From an uncultured Pelagibacteraceae bacterium (GTDB taxonomy: Bacteria > Pseudomonadota > Alphaproteobacteria > Pelagibacterales > Pelagibacteraceae): a stretch of DNA of 64,000 nt. This document shows, in pieces, positions 24,925 through 33,990 of the stretch; position 1 is the stretch's first letter; each line of letters opens with the position of its first letter. The position numbers were made by a program, and so were the translations under genes. The stretch is from assembly GCA_902611265.1 (NCBI GenBank), contig CACLYY010000002.1, positions 62,001-126,000 of the forward strand, given 5' to 3'. The notes below the pieces were generated by a model that searched no databases, was not told the origin of the DNA, and was given only the letters and a program-made list of their open reading frames with translations.

Positions 24925-26553
24925 ATGAATTCAAACAAACTTAATATATGGTTTCTAAGCTCTTTATTAGTTTCATTACTTGTTATTATTCCAATTATAA
25001 CCGTTTCAATTAGTTTTTTTGAAGAAACCTCTCGATATTTTGAAATTTTAAAATCCACTTTTCTATTTGAGTATATTCTTAATTCTTTATTGCTTTTGAT
25101 TGGTGTTTTAATTTTAACTTTTATCTTGGGAGTAGGAGCATCATATTTAGTATCGTTTTATGAATTTCTTGGAGTTAATTTTTTTAAATGGGCTTTAATT
25201 TTATCTTTTGCAATTCCACCTTATATATATGCATATTCGTTATTTGCCTTCTTTGATAATTACGGAACAGCATTTACTATATTAAAGACCTTATTTGGTG
25301 AAGGCGAATTTAATCAACATATACCAAAATTTGATGGTATGTTTGGATTAATTTTATCAATTTCATTTTCACTTTACGCTTATGTTTACATATTAGGAAG
25401 ATCTTCATTTTTATATCAATCACAAAACTTAATTGAACTTGGAAAAAACTTAGGTTTTTCCAAATTTAAATCTTTTTTTTTTATTATATTACCTGCTTCA
25501 CGACCTGCAATTGTTGCAGGTCTATCTTTAGTTGCAATGGAAACATTGGCAGAATTTGGAGCTGTTGACTTTTTTTCAGTTAATACTCTTACAACAGGTA
25601 TTTATAATGCATGGATAACATTTGATGATTTAGCTTTTGCAAATAGAATATCTTTCTTTCTACTATTATTCATATTTATTTTATTTTTAACAGAAAAACT
25701 ATCTAGAAAAAAAGCAAAATATCATTTGGACTCTAGAGGTGGATTTAAACAAAAAGAAAAAATAAAACTCTCAGGTATAAATTCTTTTTTTGCTTTCTTG
25801 TTTTGTTTTCTATTATTTTTTTTTAGTTTTTTATTTCCATTAAGTCAAATGGTCTATTGGACAATTAAATTTCCAGAAAACTTTTTTGATGTAAATGTAA
25901 TGAACCTTTTATTAAATACTTTATATTTAGTGACACTATCCAGTATTGTTTTAATATTTTTTGCATTGCTTTCAAATTATGGTAACCGTGTTTCAAAAAA
26001 TAAAACTCTTAATTTTTTATCGACACTATCAATATCAGGATATGCAATACCAGGTGTAATATTAGCTGTAGCCTTTATAACTTTTATTGCATGGTTTGAT
26101 AATAATATAATTAAATCTCTTGGTTTTTTATCTATTAAAAAAATATTTATTGGGTCAATCTTAGGATTAATAATTGTTTATTTCATTCGTTTTTATTCAT
26201 TAGCATTTAATGGGATTAAATCTGGTTATGAAAAAATAAATTTTTCAGTTGATGAAAGTGCCTATCTACTTGGTTATTCAAAAAGAAAGACTTTTTTTAA
26301 TATCCACATTCCATATTTAAGAAATTCACTTTTATTTGTAATTATACTAATTTCGCTAGAGATAATTAGAGAATTACCAATTACCTTAGTTTTAAGACCT
26401 TTTAATTTTGAAACATTTGCAACAACAGCATATATTTCTGCATCCGAGGACATGCTTGAGGCAGCAGCAGTACCATCATTATTTTTAATTTTAATTGCAG
26501 CTTTTTTTATTACAATATCTTCTAAATATATTTTAAAAGATAATAATGAGTAA
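24925..26553 (+). CDS. Fe(III) ABC transporter permease (FbpB type, duplicated)
   Basis: A 542-residue inner-membrane permease made of two homologous halves of about six helices each, as in FbpB/SfuB. EAA-type loops are seen in each half (IELGKNLGFSKFKSFFFIILP near 175 and DESAYLLGYSKRKTFFNIHI near 450). It passes ferric iron from the binding protein into the cytoplasm. Its 3' end overlaps the ATPase gene by 8 nt. About 45 nt of leader without a clear new promoter separate it from the terminator, suggesting read-through. Confidence 0.9.
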   Translation: MNSNKLNIWFLSSLLVSLLVIIPIITVSISFFEETSRYFEILKSTFLFEYILNSLLLLIGVLILTFILGVGASYLVSFYEFLGVNFFKWALILSFAIPPYIYAYSLFAFFDNYGTAFTILKTLFGEGEFNQHIPKFDGMFGLILSISFSLYAYVYILGRSSFLYQSQNLIELGKNLGFSKFKSFFFIILPASRPAIVAGLSLVAMETLAEFGAVDFFSVNTLTTGIYNAWITFDDLAFANRISFFLLLFIFILFLTEKLSRKKAKYHLDSRGGFKQKEKIKLSGINSFFAFLFCFLLFFFSFLFPLSQMVYWTIKFPENFFDVNVMNLLLNTLYLVTLSSIVLIFFALLSNYGNRVSKNKTLNFLSTLSISGYAIPGVILAVAFITFIAWFDNNIIKSLGFLSIKKIFIGSILGLIIVYFIRFYSLAFNGIKSGYEKINFSVDESAYLLGYSKRKTFFNIHIPYLRNSLLFVIILISLEIIRELPITLVLRPFNFETFATTAYISASEDMLEAAAVPSLFLILIAAFFITISSKYILKDNNE

Positions 26554-27604
26554 AAATTTTTTAGAAATTAAAAATGTTGACTTTATAGTTAGTGGTCAAA
26601 CCAAAGTAAAAAACGTCTCTTTTTCAATTCAAAATGAAGGCGATATAATTTGTCTATTAGGGCCATCTGGAATAGGAAAAACAACAATTTTAAGAACTAT
26701 TGCTGGCTTAGAGAAGATCGTTAATGGATCAATAACAATAAATAATAAGTTAATGTCCTCAAAAAACAAACATGTTGAACCAGAGGACCGAAATATATCA
26801 CTTGCTTTTCAAGAAAATAGTTTATTTCCACACTATAACGTAGAAAAAAATATTTTAATTGGTACTGAAAAAAAAAGTAAAAAGAAAAAGAAAATAAATC
26901 CAAAAGAAATAATTAGTTTTTTAAACTTAAAAAAAATATTAAACAAATATCCCCATGAAATTAGTGCTGGAGAAGCTCAAAGAGCATCGTTAGCAAGATC
27001 ATTAGTTTCTAATCCAGATTTACTTCTTCTAGATGAACCACTTTCAAATGTTGATCAAAGTTTTAAAGAAGAAATTCAAGTTGAGCTAAAACAATTATTA
27101 AGTAAATCTAAGATAACAACTATTATTGTTACTCATGACTCATATGAAGCTTTTTATTTAGGAAGTAAGTGTGGAATTATTTTAAATAAACAATTAAAAC
27201 AGTTTGATGATCCATATAATGTTTATCACTTTCCTAATTCAATAGAGGTTGTAAACTTCCTAAATAGAGGAATTTTAATTCCTGCTAAAGTAACAAGTGA
27301 GAATAGTTTAGAAAATAAAGATTTAGGAACAATACAGGGTAATTTTGTAAAACATTACCCGAACGGAGCAGATGTTAAACTTTTACTACAACCTGAGGAT
27401 TTAGAGCACGATGATAAAAGTAATTTAAAATTGGAAGTAGTCGACCGTAAATTCAGAGGAACAAATTTTATTTACACTCTTAAAACTGAGAGCAATTTAC
27501 AAATTCCTGTATTCGTTCATTCTCATCATATTCATCAACATGAAATAGATGAAAAGTTCGGAATTAAAAGACCAATTCATATTGACCACATTGTCTGTTT
27601 TTAA
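26546..27604 (+). CDS. Fe(III) ABC transporter ATP-binding protein (FbpC type)
   Basis: A 352-residue ABC ATPase. Walker A is GPSGIGKTT (about 39-47), the Q-loop is in LAFQENSLFPHY, the signature motif is ISAGEAQRASLAR (a variant in which the usual LSGGQ reads ISAGE), Walker B is LLLLDEPLSNVD, and the H-loop is VTHDSYEA. A C-terminal regulatory TOBE-like region follows. It completes the iron importer. The DMGDH-like gene starts 24 nt downstream and is probably co-transcribed. Confidence 0.92.
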   Translation: MSKNFLEIKNVDFIVSGQTKVKNVSFSIQNEGDIICLLGPSGIGKTTILRTIAGLEKIVNGSITINNKLMSSKNKHVEPEDRNISLAFQENSLFPHYNVEKNILIGTEKKSKKKKKINPKEIISFLNLKKILNKYPHEISAGEAQRASLARSLVSNPDLLLLDEPLSNVDQSFKEEIQVELKQLLSKSKITTIIVTHDSYEAFYLGSKCGIILNKQLKQFDDPYNVYHFPNSIEVVNFLNRGILIPAKVTSENSLENKDLGTIQGNFVKHYPNGADVKLLLQPEDLEHDDKSNLKLEVVDRKFRGTNFIYTLKTESNLQIPVFVHSHHIHQHEIDEKFGIKRPIHIDHIVCF

Positions 27605-27628
27605 ATATTATTGTACGTTAATAAATCC

Positions 27629-30073
27629 ATGGATAAAGAATTACCAAAAAGCGCTAAAGTTGTAGTTATTGGAGGCGGTGTTGCAGGCACATCATGCGCA
27701 TACCATCTTGCTAAATTTGGCTGGAAAGATGTCGTTTTATTAGAAAGAGATCAATTGACATCAGGAACAACTTGGCACGCTGCCGGTCTTATGGGCCAAT
27801 TAGGAGCATCATCAACTATAACAAAACTTAGAAAATATACTTTAGATCTTTACCAAGATTTAGAAAAAAAGACTGGTTTATCAATTGGATTAAAACAAAA
27901 TGGTGCAATTACAGTTGCAACAACAAATGATAGAATGCAAGAGTTACTAAGACAAGCAACGACAGCTCAATTATCAGATGTTGAAGTGCAAGTTTTAGAT
28001 AAAAAACAAACAAAAGATTTATACCCAGTAGTAAATAACGAGGATATTATTGGAAGTGTTTTTATGCCTAAAGATGGACAAGCTGATCCAGTAGGTGTCA
28101 CTAACGTTTTAGCAAAAGCGGCTAGGATGGAAGGTGCAAAAATTTTTGAGAAAACACCTGTTACAAAAATTTTGGTAAAAAATAAATCTATAGTTGGAGT
28201 AGAGACTGCAAAGGGAAAAATAGATTGTGACTATGTTGTTTTAGCTACCGGTATGTGGTCTAGGCAAATTGGTGAAAAAATGAATGTAAGCATTCCATTA
28301 TATCCTAATGAACATTTTTATGTGATCACAGAGCCGATGAAAGATCTACCTACAAATTTACCAGTTTTGAGAGATTATAATAATTGTCTTTATCTAAAAG
28401 AAGATGCTGGGAAAATGTTAGTTGGAATTTTTGAACCAAATGCCAAACCTGCTTTTAAAGATACTGGTATTGTACCAGAAAATTTTTCTTTTGGAGAATT
28501 GCCAGATGACTTTGATCACTTTGAACCTTATTTAAAAAAATCTTTTCATAGATTGCCAATGTTAGAAAATGCTGGAATTAGAAAATTTTTCTCTGGCCCA
28601 GAATCTTTTACACCTGATACACAATATTTATTAGGAGAGACTCCAGAGATAAAAAACTTTTTTACCTGTTGTGGTTTTAATAGCATTGGTATAGCAAGTT
28701 CAGGTGGCGCAGGTCGAGTTACTGCTGAATGGATGATCAATGGACATATTAATGAAGATTTATTCTCTGTAGATATAAAAAGATTTCAACAATTCCATTC
28801 TTCAAAAAAATTTATTATGGAAAGAGTTACAGAGACTCTTGGTGATTTATATGGAATGCATTGGCCATATAAACAACATAAAACTTCAAGAAACCAAATT
28901 ACTTTACCATACCATGAAGAACTAAAAAAATTAGGTGCTTGTTTTGGATCTTCAGGCGGTTTTGAGAGACCTATGTGGTATTCTTTGAATGGTGCAAAAG
29001 CTGAATATGAATACAGTTTTGGTTATCAAAATTGGTATCCATCTGCTGAATATGAGACCAAAAATACAAGAAAAAATGTCGGTTTATTCGAATTAACACC
29101 TTTTTCTAAATTTGATGTTGCTGGAGAAAATGTCCATGATGAATTACAAAAATTGTGTACAGCGAATATAAAAGATGTTGAGGGTAGATCAACTTACACC
29201 CAGATGCTAAATGAAGATGGTGGTATAGAGACAGATGTAACTATAACTTGCCTGACTAAAAATCATTTTAGAATAATAGGTCCAGCTGCAACAAGAGAAC
29301 ACGATAAATTTCATATAAAAAAATACCTCTCAGAAAAAATAAACTTTAAAGATGTAACAGAGGATTTTGCATGCTTAGGATTGTATGGACCAAATACTAG
29401 AAAACTATTATCAAATATAAGTGATGATGATTTTTCAAATGAAGGAATAAAATTTAGTCATGGTAAAAAGGTGAATATAGATGGAATTGATGTTTGGGCT
29501 CAAAGATTGTCATATGTGGGTGAAATTGGATTTGAGTTATACGTAAAAATAGAAGATAGCAAAAAACTTTTCTTAACTATAGTCAATGAAGGTAAAAATC
29601 ATAATTTATCTCTATGTGGTGCACACGCAATGGATATAATGAGAATGGAAAGTGGGTTTTTACATTGGGGGCATGATATATCTCCCGAGGAGAATCAATA
29701 TCAAGCAGGACTTCAATTTGCTATTAGTTATAAAAAAAATATTAATTTTATTGGAAAAGAAGCTTTATTAAAAATTAAAGATCAAAAACCAACAAAATTT
29801 TTGGCAATGATGGTTCTTAAAGACAATAAACCAGGACAACCTCTACTGCTTCATGAAGAACCGATTTACTTGGGTGATAAAATAATTGGTAGAACAACTT
29901 CAGGGAATTATTCATTCAATTTTGAAAAAAATATATCATTTGGTTATGTAAATTCTGGAAATACAATTGAAAATTTAATTGATAAAAATTTGTCTATTGA
30001 AATAGAAAAGAAAAAATATCCTGTTTCATTAATTCAAAAGCCACTTAATCAAAAAAATATTAAAAATGCCTAA
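27629..30073 (+). CDS. Dimethylglycine/sarcosine dehydrogenase-like FAD-GcvT fusion (paralogue 3)
   Basis: I use the ATG at 27629 (814 residues) instead of the in-frame TTG at 27611. The FAD motif VVVIGGGVAGTSCAYHLAKF starts near residue 11 and TTWHAAGL puts the covalent-FAD His at 50. The C-terminal GcvT-like domain (about 480-810) shows LSYVGEIGFELYVK. It is the third fusion of this type here, but it lies downstream of the iron ABC genes and overlaps a TauD-type dioxygenase gene by 1 nt. It probably acts on a different N-methyl compound from its paralogues. Confidence 0.88.
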   Translation: MDKELPKSAKVVVIGGGVAGTSCAYHLAKFGWKDVVLLERDQLTSGTTWHAAGLMGQLGASSTITKLRKYTLDLYQDLEKKTGLSIGLKQNGAITVATTNDRMQELLRQATTAQLSDVEVQVLDKKQTKDLYPVVNNEDIIGSVFMPKDGQADPVGVTNVLAKAARMEGAKIFEKTPVTKILVKNKSIVGVETAKGKIDCDYVVLATGMWSRQIGEKMNVSIPLYPNEHFYVITEPMKDLPTNLPVLRDYNNCLYLKEDAGKMLVGIFEPNAKPAFKDTGIVPENFSFGELPDDFDHFEPYLKKSFHRLPMLENAGIRKFFSGPESFTPDTQYLLGETPEIKNFFTCCGFNSIGIASSGGAGRVTAEWMINGHINEDLFSVDIKRFQQFHSSKKFIMERVTETLGDLYGMHWPYKQHKTSRNQITLPYHEELKKLGACFGSSGGFERPMWYSLNGAKAEYEYSFGYQNWYPSAEYETKNTRKNVGLFELTPFSKFDVAGENVHDELQKLCTANIKDVEGRSTYTQMLNEDGGIETDVTITCLTKNHFRIIGPAATREHDKFHIKKYLSEKINFKDVTEDFACLGLYGPNTRKLLSNISDDDFSNEGIKFSHGKKVNIDGIDVWAQRLSYVGEIGFELYVKIEDSKKLFLTIVNEGKNHNLSLCGAHAMDIMRMESGFLHWGHDISPEENQYQAGLQFAISYKKNINFIGKEALLKIKDQKPTKFLAMMVLKDNKPGQPLLLHEEPIYLGDKIIGRTTSGNYSFNFEKNISFGYVNSGNTIENLIDKNLSIEIEKKKYPVSLIQKPLNQKNIKNA

Positions 30074-30864
30074 TGCTTAAAATTATCCCCAAAAAAAATA
30101 AGGCTGCAGAGATTATTTGTAATCTCAATAAAATTAATAAAAATGAATTGAAAAAAATAAAATCTACACTTGATAAATATGGCATGATTTATTTTCCAAA
30201 ACAAAAGCTTAATTCTAAAGCTTATCTAAATTTTGCACAAAAATTTGGGAAACCTGCAAATTATCCAAGGTTAAGAGGATTAAATAAAAAATATCCACAA
30301 ATAACTGTTGTACAAAGAAAATCTTCAGACGAGGGACCAAGCTTTGGTGAACAATTTCATACAGACTCTTCATATACAAAAAAACCTCCACGATACACAA
30401 TGTTGCTATCAAAACTGGTGCCTAAAAAAGGTGTTGCAAATACTGAGTTTTCTTCACAGTATTTGGCATATGAAAAACTGACTAAAAATCTCAAAATTAA
30501 ACTTAATAAATTAAAAGGTGTTTACTCATCGCATGGACCTATATCAATTACTACAGTTGAAAGAGAGAAAGAAAAGGGAAAAATTTCAAAAGAATTAATC
30601 GCCAGTCACAAGATTATTAAAACTATTAATAGTAAAAAAACTATATACTGTAGCCCTGGGCACTTTATAAAATTTAATACAAATATGACTAAACAAAAAA
30701 ATAAATTAAAAAATTTTTTATTCAATCACCAGACTAAAAAAAAATTTCAATATGCTTTAGAATGGGAAAAAGACCAGCTTGCTATTTGGGATAATAGAGC
30801 AATGCTTCATCAAGCTACTCCTTTTAAAGGGAATAGAATTCTTCACAGAATAACAATATTATAA
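30073..30864 (+). CDS. TauD/TfdA-family Fe(II)/2-oxoglutarate dioxygenase
   Basis: A 263-residue dioxygenase. The facial triad is seen as His and Asp in EQFHTDSSY (near residue 95) and the distal His in AMLHQATPF, followed by the 2-oxoglutarate-binding Arg in NRILHRITI. Family members hydroxylate taurine, betaines (gamma-butyrobetaine, trimethyllysine) and other small acids. Coupling to a dimethylglycine-dehydrogenase-like gene suggests a methylated amine substrate and is unlike the usual tau operon. Iron dependence makes its place after an iron importer notable. Confidence 0.85.
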   Translation: MLKIIPKKNKAAEIICNLNKINKNELKKIKSTLDKYGMIYFPKQKLNSKAYLNFAQKFGKPANYPRLRGLNKKYPQITVVQRKSSDEGPSFGEQFHTDSSYTKKPPRYTMLLSKLVPKKGVANTEFSSQYLAYEKLTKNLKIKLNKLKGVYSSHGPISITTVEREKEKGKISKELIASHKIIKTINSKKTIYCSPGHFIKFNTNMTKQKNKLKNFLFNHQTKKKFQYALEWEKDQLAIWDNRAMLHQATPFKGNRILHRITIL

Positions 30865-30868
30865 TCAA

Positions 30869-31798
30869 ATGTATTCGATCTTTCTTGGATTAACACCTTT
30901 TATTTTTATAACTTTACTCGGATTTATATTTGGACGACTGAAAATATTTGATCTAAGCCATGCAAAAGTTTTAAACTTATTTTTATTCTACATTGCAGTA
31001 CCTGCACTAATCATAAAATTTGTTGCACAGAGTGAAATTGGCCAGGTAGACATTAAGCAAATAATTTCATATTTTTTAATGCAAACTAGTCTAGGTTTAC
31101 TTACTTTTTATGTGACAAGTAAACTTTTTAAAAGACCCATACCCGAGTCAATTATATGGTCACTAATGGTTTCCTTGTCTAACCACGTAACTTTATTATT
31201 ACCAATTACAAAAATTTATTTTGAAACAGAAGTTATAACGCAAGTTACCAGTATAATATTGATGGATGGAGTTATATTACTATCAGTGATTACTTTTTTC
31301 TTGGAATTAACTACAAAAAAAAATATTAAATTACTTTTTTTTCTAAGTAATGTGACTTTTAATCCAATGATATTTTCAATTTTAATTGGACTTTTCCTTT
31401 TTATATTTAACTATAAAATTGATAATACGCCGATTGATTACGTGCTATCTGTATTAGCGGCCTGTGTTTCTCCTGTTGGTTTGTTTGCAATTGGTATTAC
31501 TCTCTCTTTTTATACTCACAAAGTTATTAATAAATTAACTTCAACCATCTCTATTTTAAAGTTAGTAATATCTCCGCTAATTTTATTAATTATAGCATTT
31601 ATATTTTTCGATGCTGGATTGCCTGAAAAAATACCAGGTGCATTTTTTGTAAGTGTAGCACCTTGTGGACATACTGCGGTAGTATTATGTTCAGCTTACA
31701 ATGTTAGTCCTGAAAATATTATTAAAGCTCTATTTATTTCTACTTTTGCCTCTATAGGCACAATTTTTTTTGCAATTCAATATCTACAGGTTGCTTAG
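30869..31798 (+). CDS. AEC-family membrane transporter
   Basis: A 309-residue integral membrane protein with about ten helices, related to the auxin efflux carrier/malonate permease (AEC) family. Typical features are the N-terminal FIFITLLGFIFGRLKIFD, KVLNLFLFYIAVPALI, and the C-terminal APCGHTAVVLCSAYNVSPEN. It probably moves the substrate or product of the preceding dioxygenase/dehydrogenase pair. It ends convergently with the tartrate-dehydrogenase-like gene, overlapping it by 15 nt. Confidence 0.85.
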   Translation: MYSIFLGLTPFIFITLLGFIFGRLKIFDLSHAKVLNLFLFYIAVPALIIKFVAQSEIGQVDIKQIISYFLMQTSLGLLTFYVTSKLFKRPIPESIIWSLMVSLSNHVTLLLPITKIYFETEVITQVTSIILMDGVILLSVITFFLELTTKKNIKLLFFLSNVTFNPMIFSILIGLFLFIFNYKIDNTPIDYVLSVLAACVSPVGLFAIGITLSFYTHKVINKLTSTISILKLVISPLILLIIAFIFFDAGLPEKIPGAFFVSVAPCGHTAVVLCSAYNVSPENIIKALFISTFASIGTIFFAIQYLQVA

Positions 31799-32848
31799 AA
31801 TTTTACTAGCACATTCTGTGGTATTGCTATCACCATCTAAATCTTTTGTTCTATTATTTTTTTCTAATAAAGTCTTTTCGATTGATTTTACTATTCTTGA
31901 TGCAGCTTCTTTTTCTCCCAAGTAATCTAACATCATGGCACCAGACCATATTTGTCCCACGGGATTAGCAATACCTTTTCCTGCTATATCTGGGGCTGAA
32001 CCATGTACCGGTTCAAATAATGATGGATATTTGTTTGTAGGGTTAATATTTCCAGACGGTGCAATGCCTATAGTTCCTGTACATGCTGGACCTAGATCTG
32101 ATAAAATATCTCCAAATAAGTTTGAAGCCACTACAACATCAAACCATTCAGGAGTTAAAACAAATCTAGCAGTTAATATATCAATATGAAATTGATCAGT
32201 TTCAATTTCAGGATATTTTTTCTTGTTTTCATTAAATCTTTCATCCCAGTAAGGCATAGTTATTGATATACCATTAGATTTTGTAGCATTAGTTAATTTT
32301 TTTCTTTTACGTTTTTTTGCTAATTCAAATGCAAACTTTTGTACCCTGTCTATCCCATGTTTTGACATAATAGTTTCTTGAATAACAATTTCTCTTTCAG
32401 TATTTTGATACATCTTTCCACCAACTGAAGAATACTCTCCCTCTGTATTTTCTCGAACTATCATCATATCAATATCGCCGGGTTTCTTATTAGCTAGTGG
32501 GGCATTAACACCTTCAAATAATTTTACTGGTCTTAGATTTATAAATTGATCAAATTCTCTTCTAAACTGAAGTAGTGATCCCCATAATGTAACATGATCT
32601 GGGTATCGATCTGGCATTCCAACAGCACCAAAAAATATAGCATCATGACTACCAATTTTATCCTTCCAATCATCAGGCAACATTTTTCCGTGTTTTTCAT
32701 AATAATCACAAGATGAAAAATCAAATTCATCAATTTGTAATTTGAATTGATGTTGATTGGCAACCTCCTTTAAAATTTTTTGAGCTTCTGGAACTACTTC
32801 TTTACCAATTCCATCTCCTGCAATGGATGCAATTCTATACTCTTTCAT
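31784..32848 (-). CDS. Tartrate dehydrogenase / D-malate dehydrogenase (decarboxylating)
   Basis: A 354-residue member of the isocitrate/isopropylmalate dehydrogenase family. It starts IASIAGDGIGKEVVPEA, has QFRREFDQFINLRPVKLF and IVRENTEGEYSSVGGK for substrate binding, and SNLFGDILSDLGP plus EPVHGSAPDIAGKGIANP for Mg2+ and NAD+. The FDQFINLRP and REN patterns fit TtuC/DmlA better than LeuB. It would oxidise and decarboxylate tartrate or D-malate. guaC lies just upstream on the same strand with a 2-nt gap. Confidence 0.87.
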   Translation of the reverse strand: MKEYRIASIAGDGIGKEVVPEAQKILKEVANQHQFKLQIDEFDFSSCDYYEKHGKMLPDDWKDKIGSHDAIFFGAVGMPDRYPDHVTLWGSLLQFRREFDQFINLRPVKLFEGVNAPLANKKPGDIDMMIVRENTEGEYSSVGGKMYQNTEREIVIQETIMSKHGIDRVQKFAFELAKKRKRKKLTNATKSNGISITMPYWDERFNENKKKYPEIETDQFHIDILTARFVLTPEWFDVVVASNLFGDILSDLGPACTGTIGIAPSGNINPTNKYPSLFEPVHGSAPDIAGKGIANPVGQIWSGAMMLDYLGEKEAASRIVKSIEKTLLEKNNRTKDLDGDSNTTECASKILSNL

Positions 32849-32850
32849 TT

Positions 32851-33885
32851 TTATTTTGTGAAAGTATCGTTAAATTGTTTTGCAACTCTTACAAAAGTAG
32901 TACATTTACTTAATTGTTTTAATGAAGGAGCACCCACATAAGTGCAACTACTTCTAACGCCACCTAGAATATCTTGAATTGTATCTTTTATTTTTCCTCT
33001 ATATTTAATTCTTACAGTTCTTCCTTCACTACTTCTGTAACTTGATAATCCTCCATAATGCTTTTTATTTGCTGTTTCAGAGCTTGAACCATAAAATTCA
33101 ATATATTTTGAGCCGTTTGATTTAACTATTTTACCCTTGCCTTCGTCGTGACCTGCAAACATTCCACCTAACATTACAAAATCTGCACCACCACCAAAAC
33201 CTTTTGCAACATCTCCAGGACATGTACATCCACCATCTGCAATTATATGAGCACCTAAACCATGTGCTGCATCAGCACATTCAATTACAGCACTTAATTG
33301 AGGGTAGCCAACTCCTGTTTGAATTCTTGTTGTACAAACACTTCCTGGACCAATCCCAACTTTTACAATATCTGCACCAGATAAAATAAGTTCTTGCGTC
33401 ATGTCTGCAGTAACTACATTTCCAGCTACAATAGTTTTTGTAGGATATTTATCTCTTACAGATTTAAGAAATTTACTAAAGTATTCAGAATAACCATTAG
33501 CAACATCAATACAAATGAACTTTATAAATCCAAATTCTCTTAAAACTTTGTTCAAATTTTCAAAATCTTCTTTTTTAGTACCAATGCTAATAGCTATATT
33601 TTTATAAATAGATTTAATTTTTTTAAATTGCTTTATTTTTTTTACATCATGTTGTTTAGTTAAACATGTAATCATGCCATATTCAGATAATTTCTCAGCT
33701 ACTCCAAGCTCTCCGACCCCATCCATATTTGCAGCCATTATAGGAATACCCGACCACTCATTTTTACTATATTTAAATCTGTATGTTCTTAGAAGATTTA
33801 CATCTTTACGACTTTGTAGCGTACTTCTTTTAGGTCTAAAAAGGACGTCTGAATAATCTAGTTTTAATTCTTCTTCAATTCTCAC
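32851..33885 (-). CDS. guaC: GMP reductase
   Basis: I choose the GTG at 33885 since the protein then starts VRIEEELKLDYSDVL, matching the start of E. coli GuaC; an in-frame GTG at 33909 would add 8 residues. The 344-residue length fits GuaC. Family blocks are SGADIVKVGIGPGSVCTT (with the catalytic Cys), GYPQLSAVIECADAAHG, DGGCTCPGDVAKGFGGG and FYGSSSETA. It deaminates GMP to IMP with NADPH, a purine salvage step. It is divergent from the dehalogenase-like gene. Confidence 0.9.
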   Translation of the reverse strand: MRIEEELKLDYSDVLFRPKRSTLQSRKDVNLLRTYRFKYSKNEWSGIPIMAANMDGVGELGVAEKLSEYGMITCLTKQHDVKKIKQFKKIKSIYKNIAISIGTKKEDFENLNKVLREFGFIKFICIDVANGYSEYFSKFLKSVRDKYPTKTIVAGNVVTADMTQELILSGADIVKVGIGPGSVCTTRIQTGVGYPQLSAVIECADAAHGLGAHIIADGGCTCPGDVAKGFGGGADFVMLGGMFAGHDEGKGKIVKSNGSKYIEFYGSSSETANKKHYGGLSSYRSSEGRTVRIKYRGKIKDTIQDILGGVRSSCTYVGAPSLKQLSKCTTFVRVAKQFNDTFTK

Positions 33886-33990
33886 AAATCCGAATTTATA
33901 CAGGTGCACAAAGTAAATTCAAATTAAATATTATTAATATTGATACTAGGCTTTCATTAGTTATACTTTCAAAAATTCATATTATTAAGC

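Noticed and set aside
31784-32848. 3-isopropylmalate dehydrogenase (leuB).
   Set aside because: The FDQFINLRPVKLF substrate region fits tartrate/D-malate dehydrogenase, and no leucine genes are adjacent.
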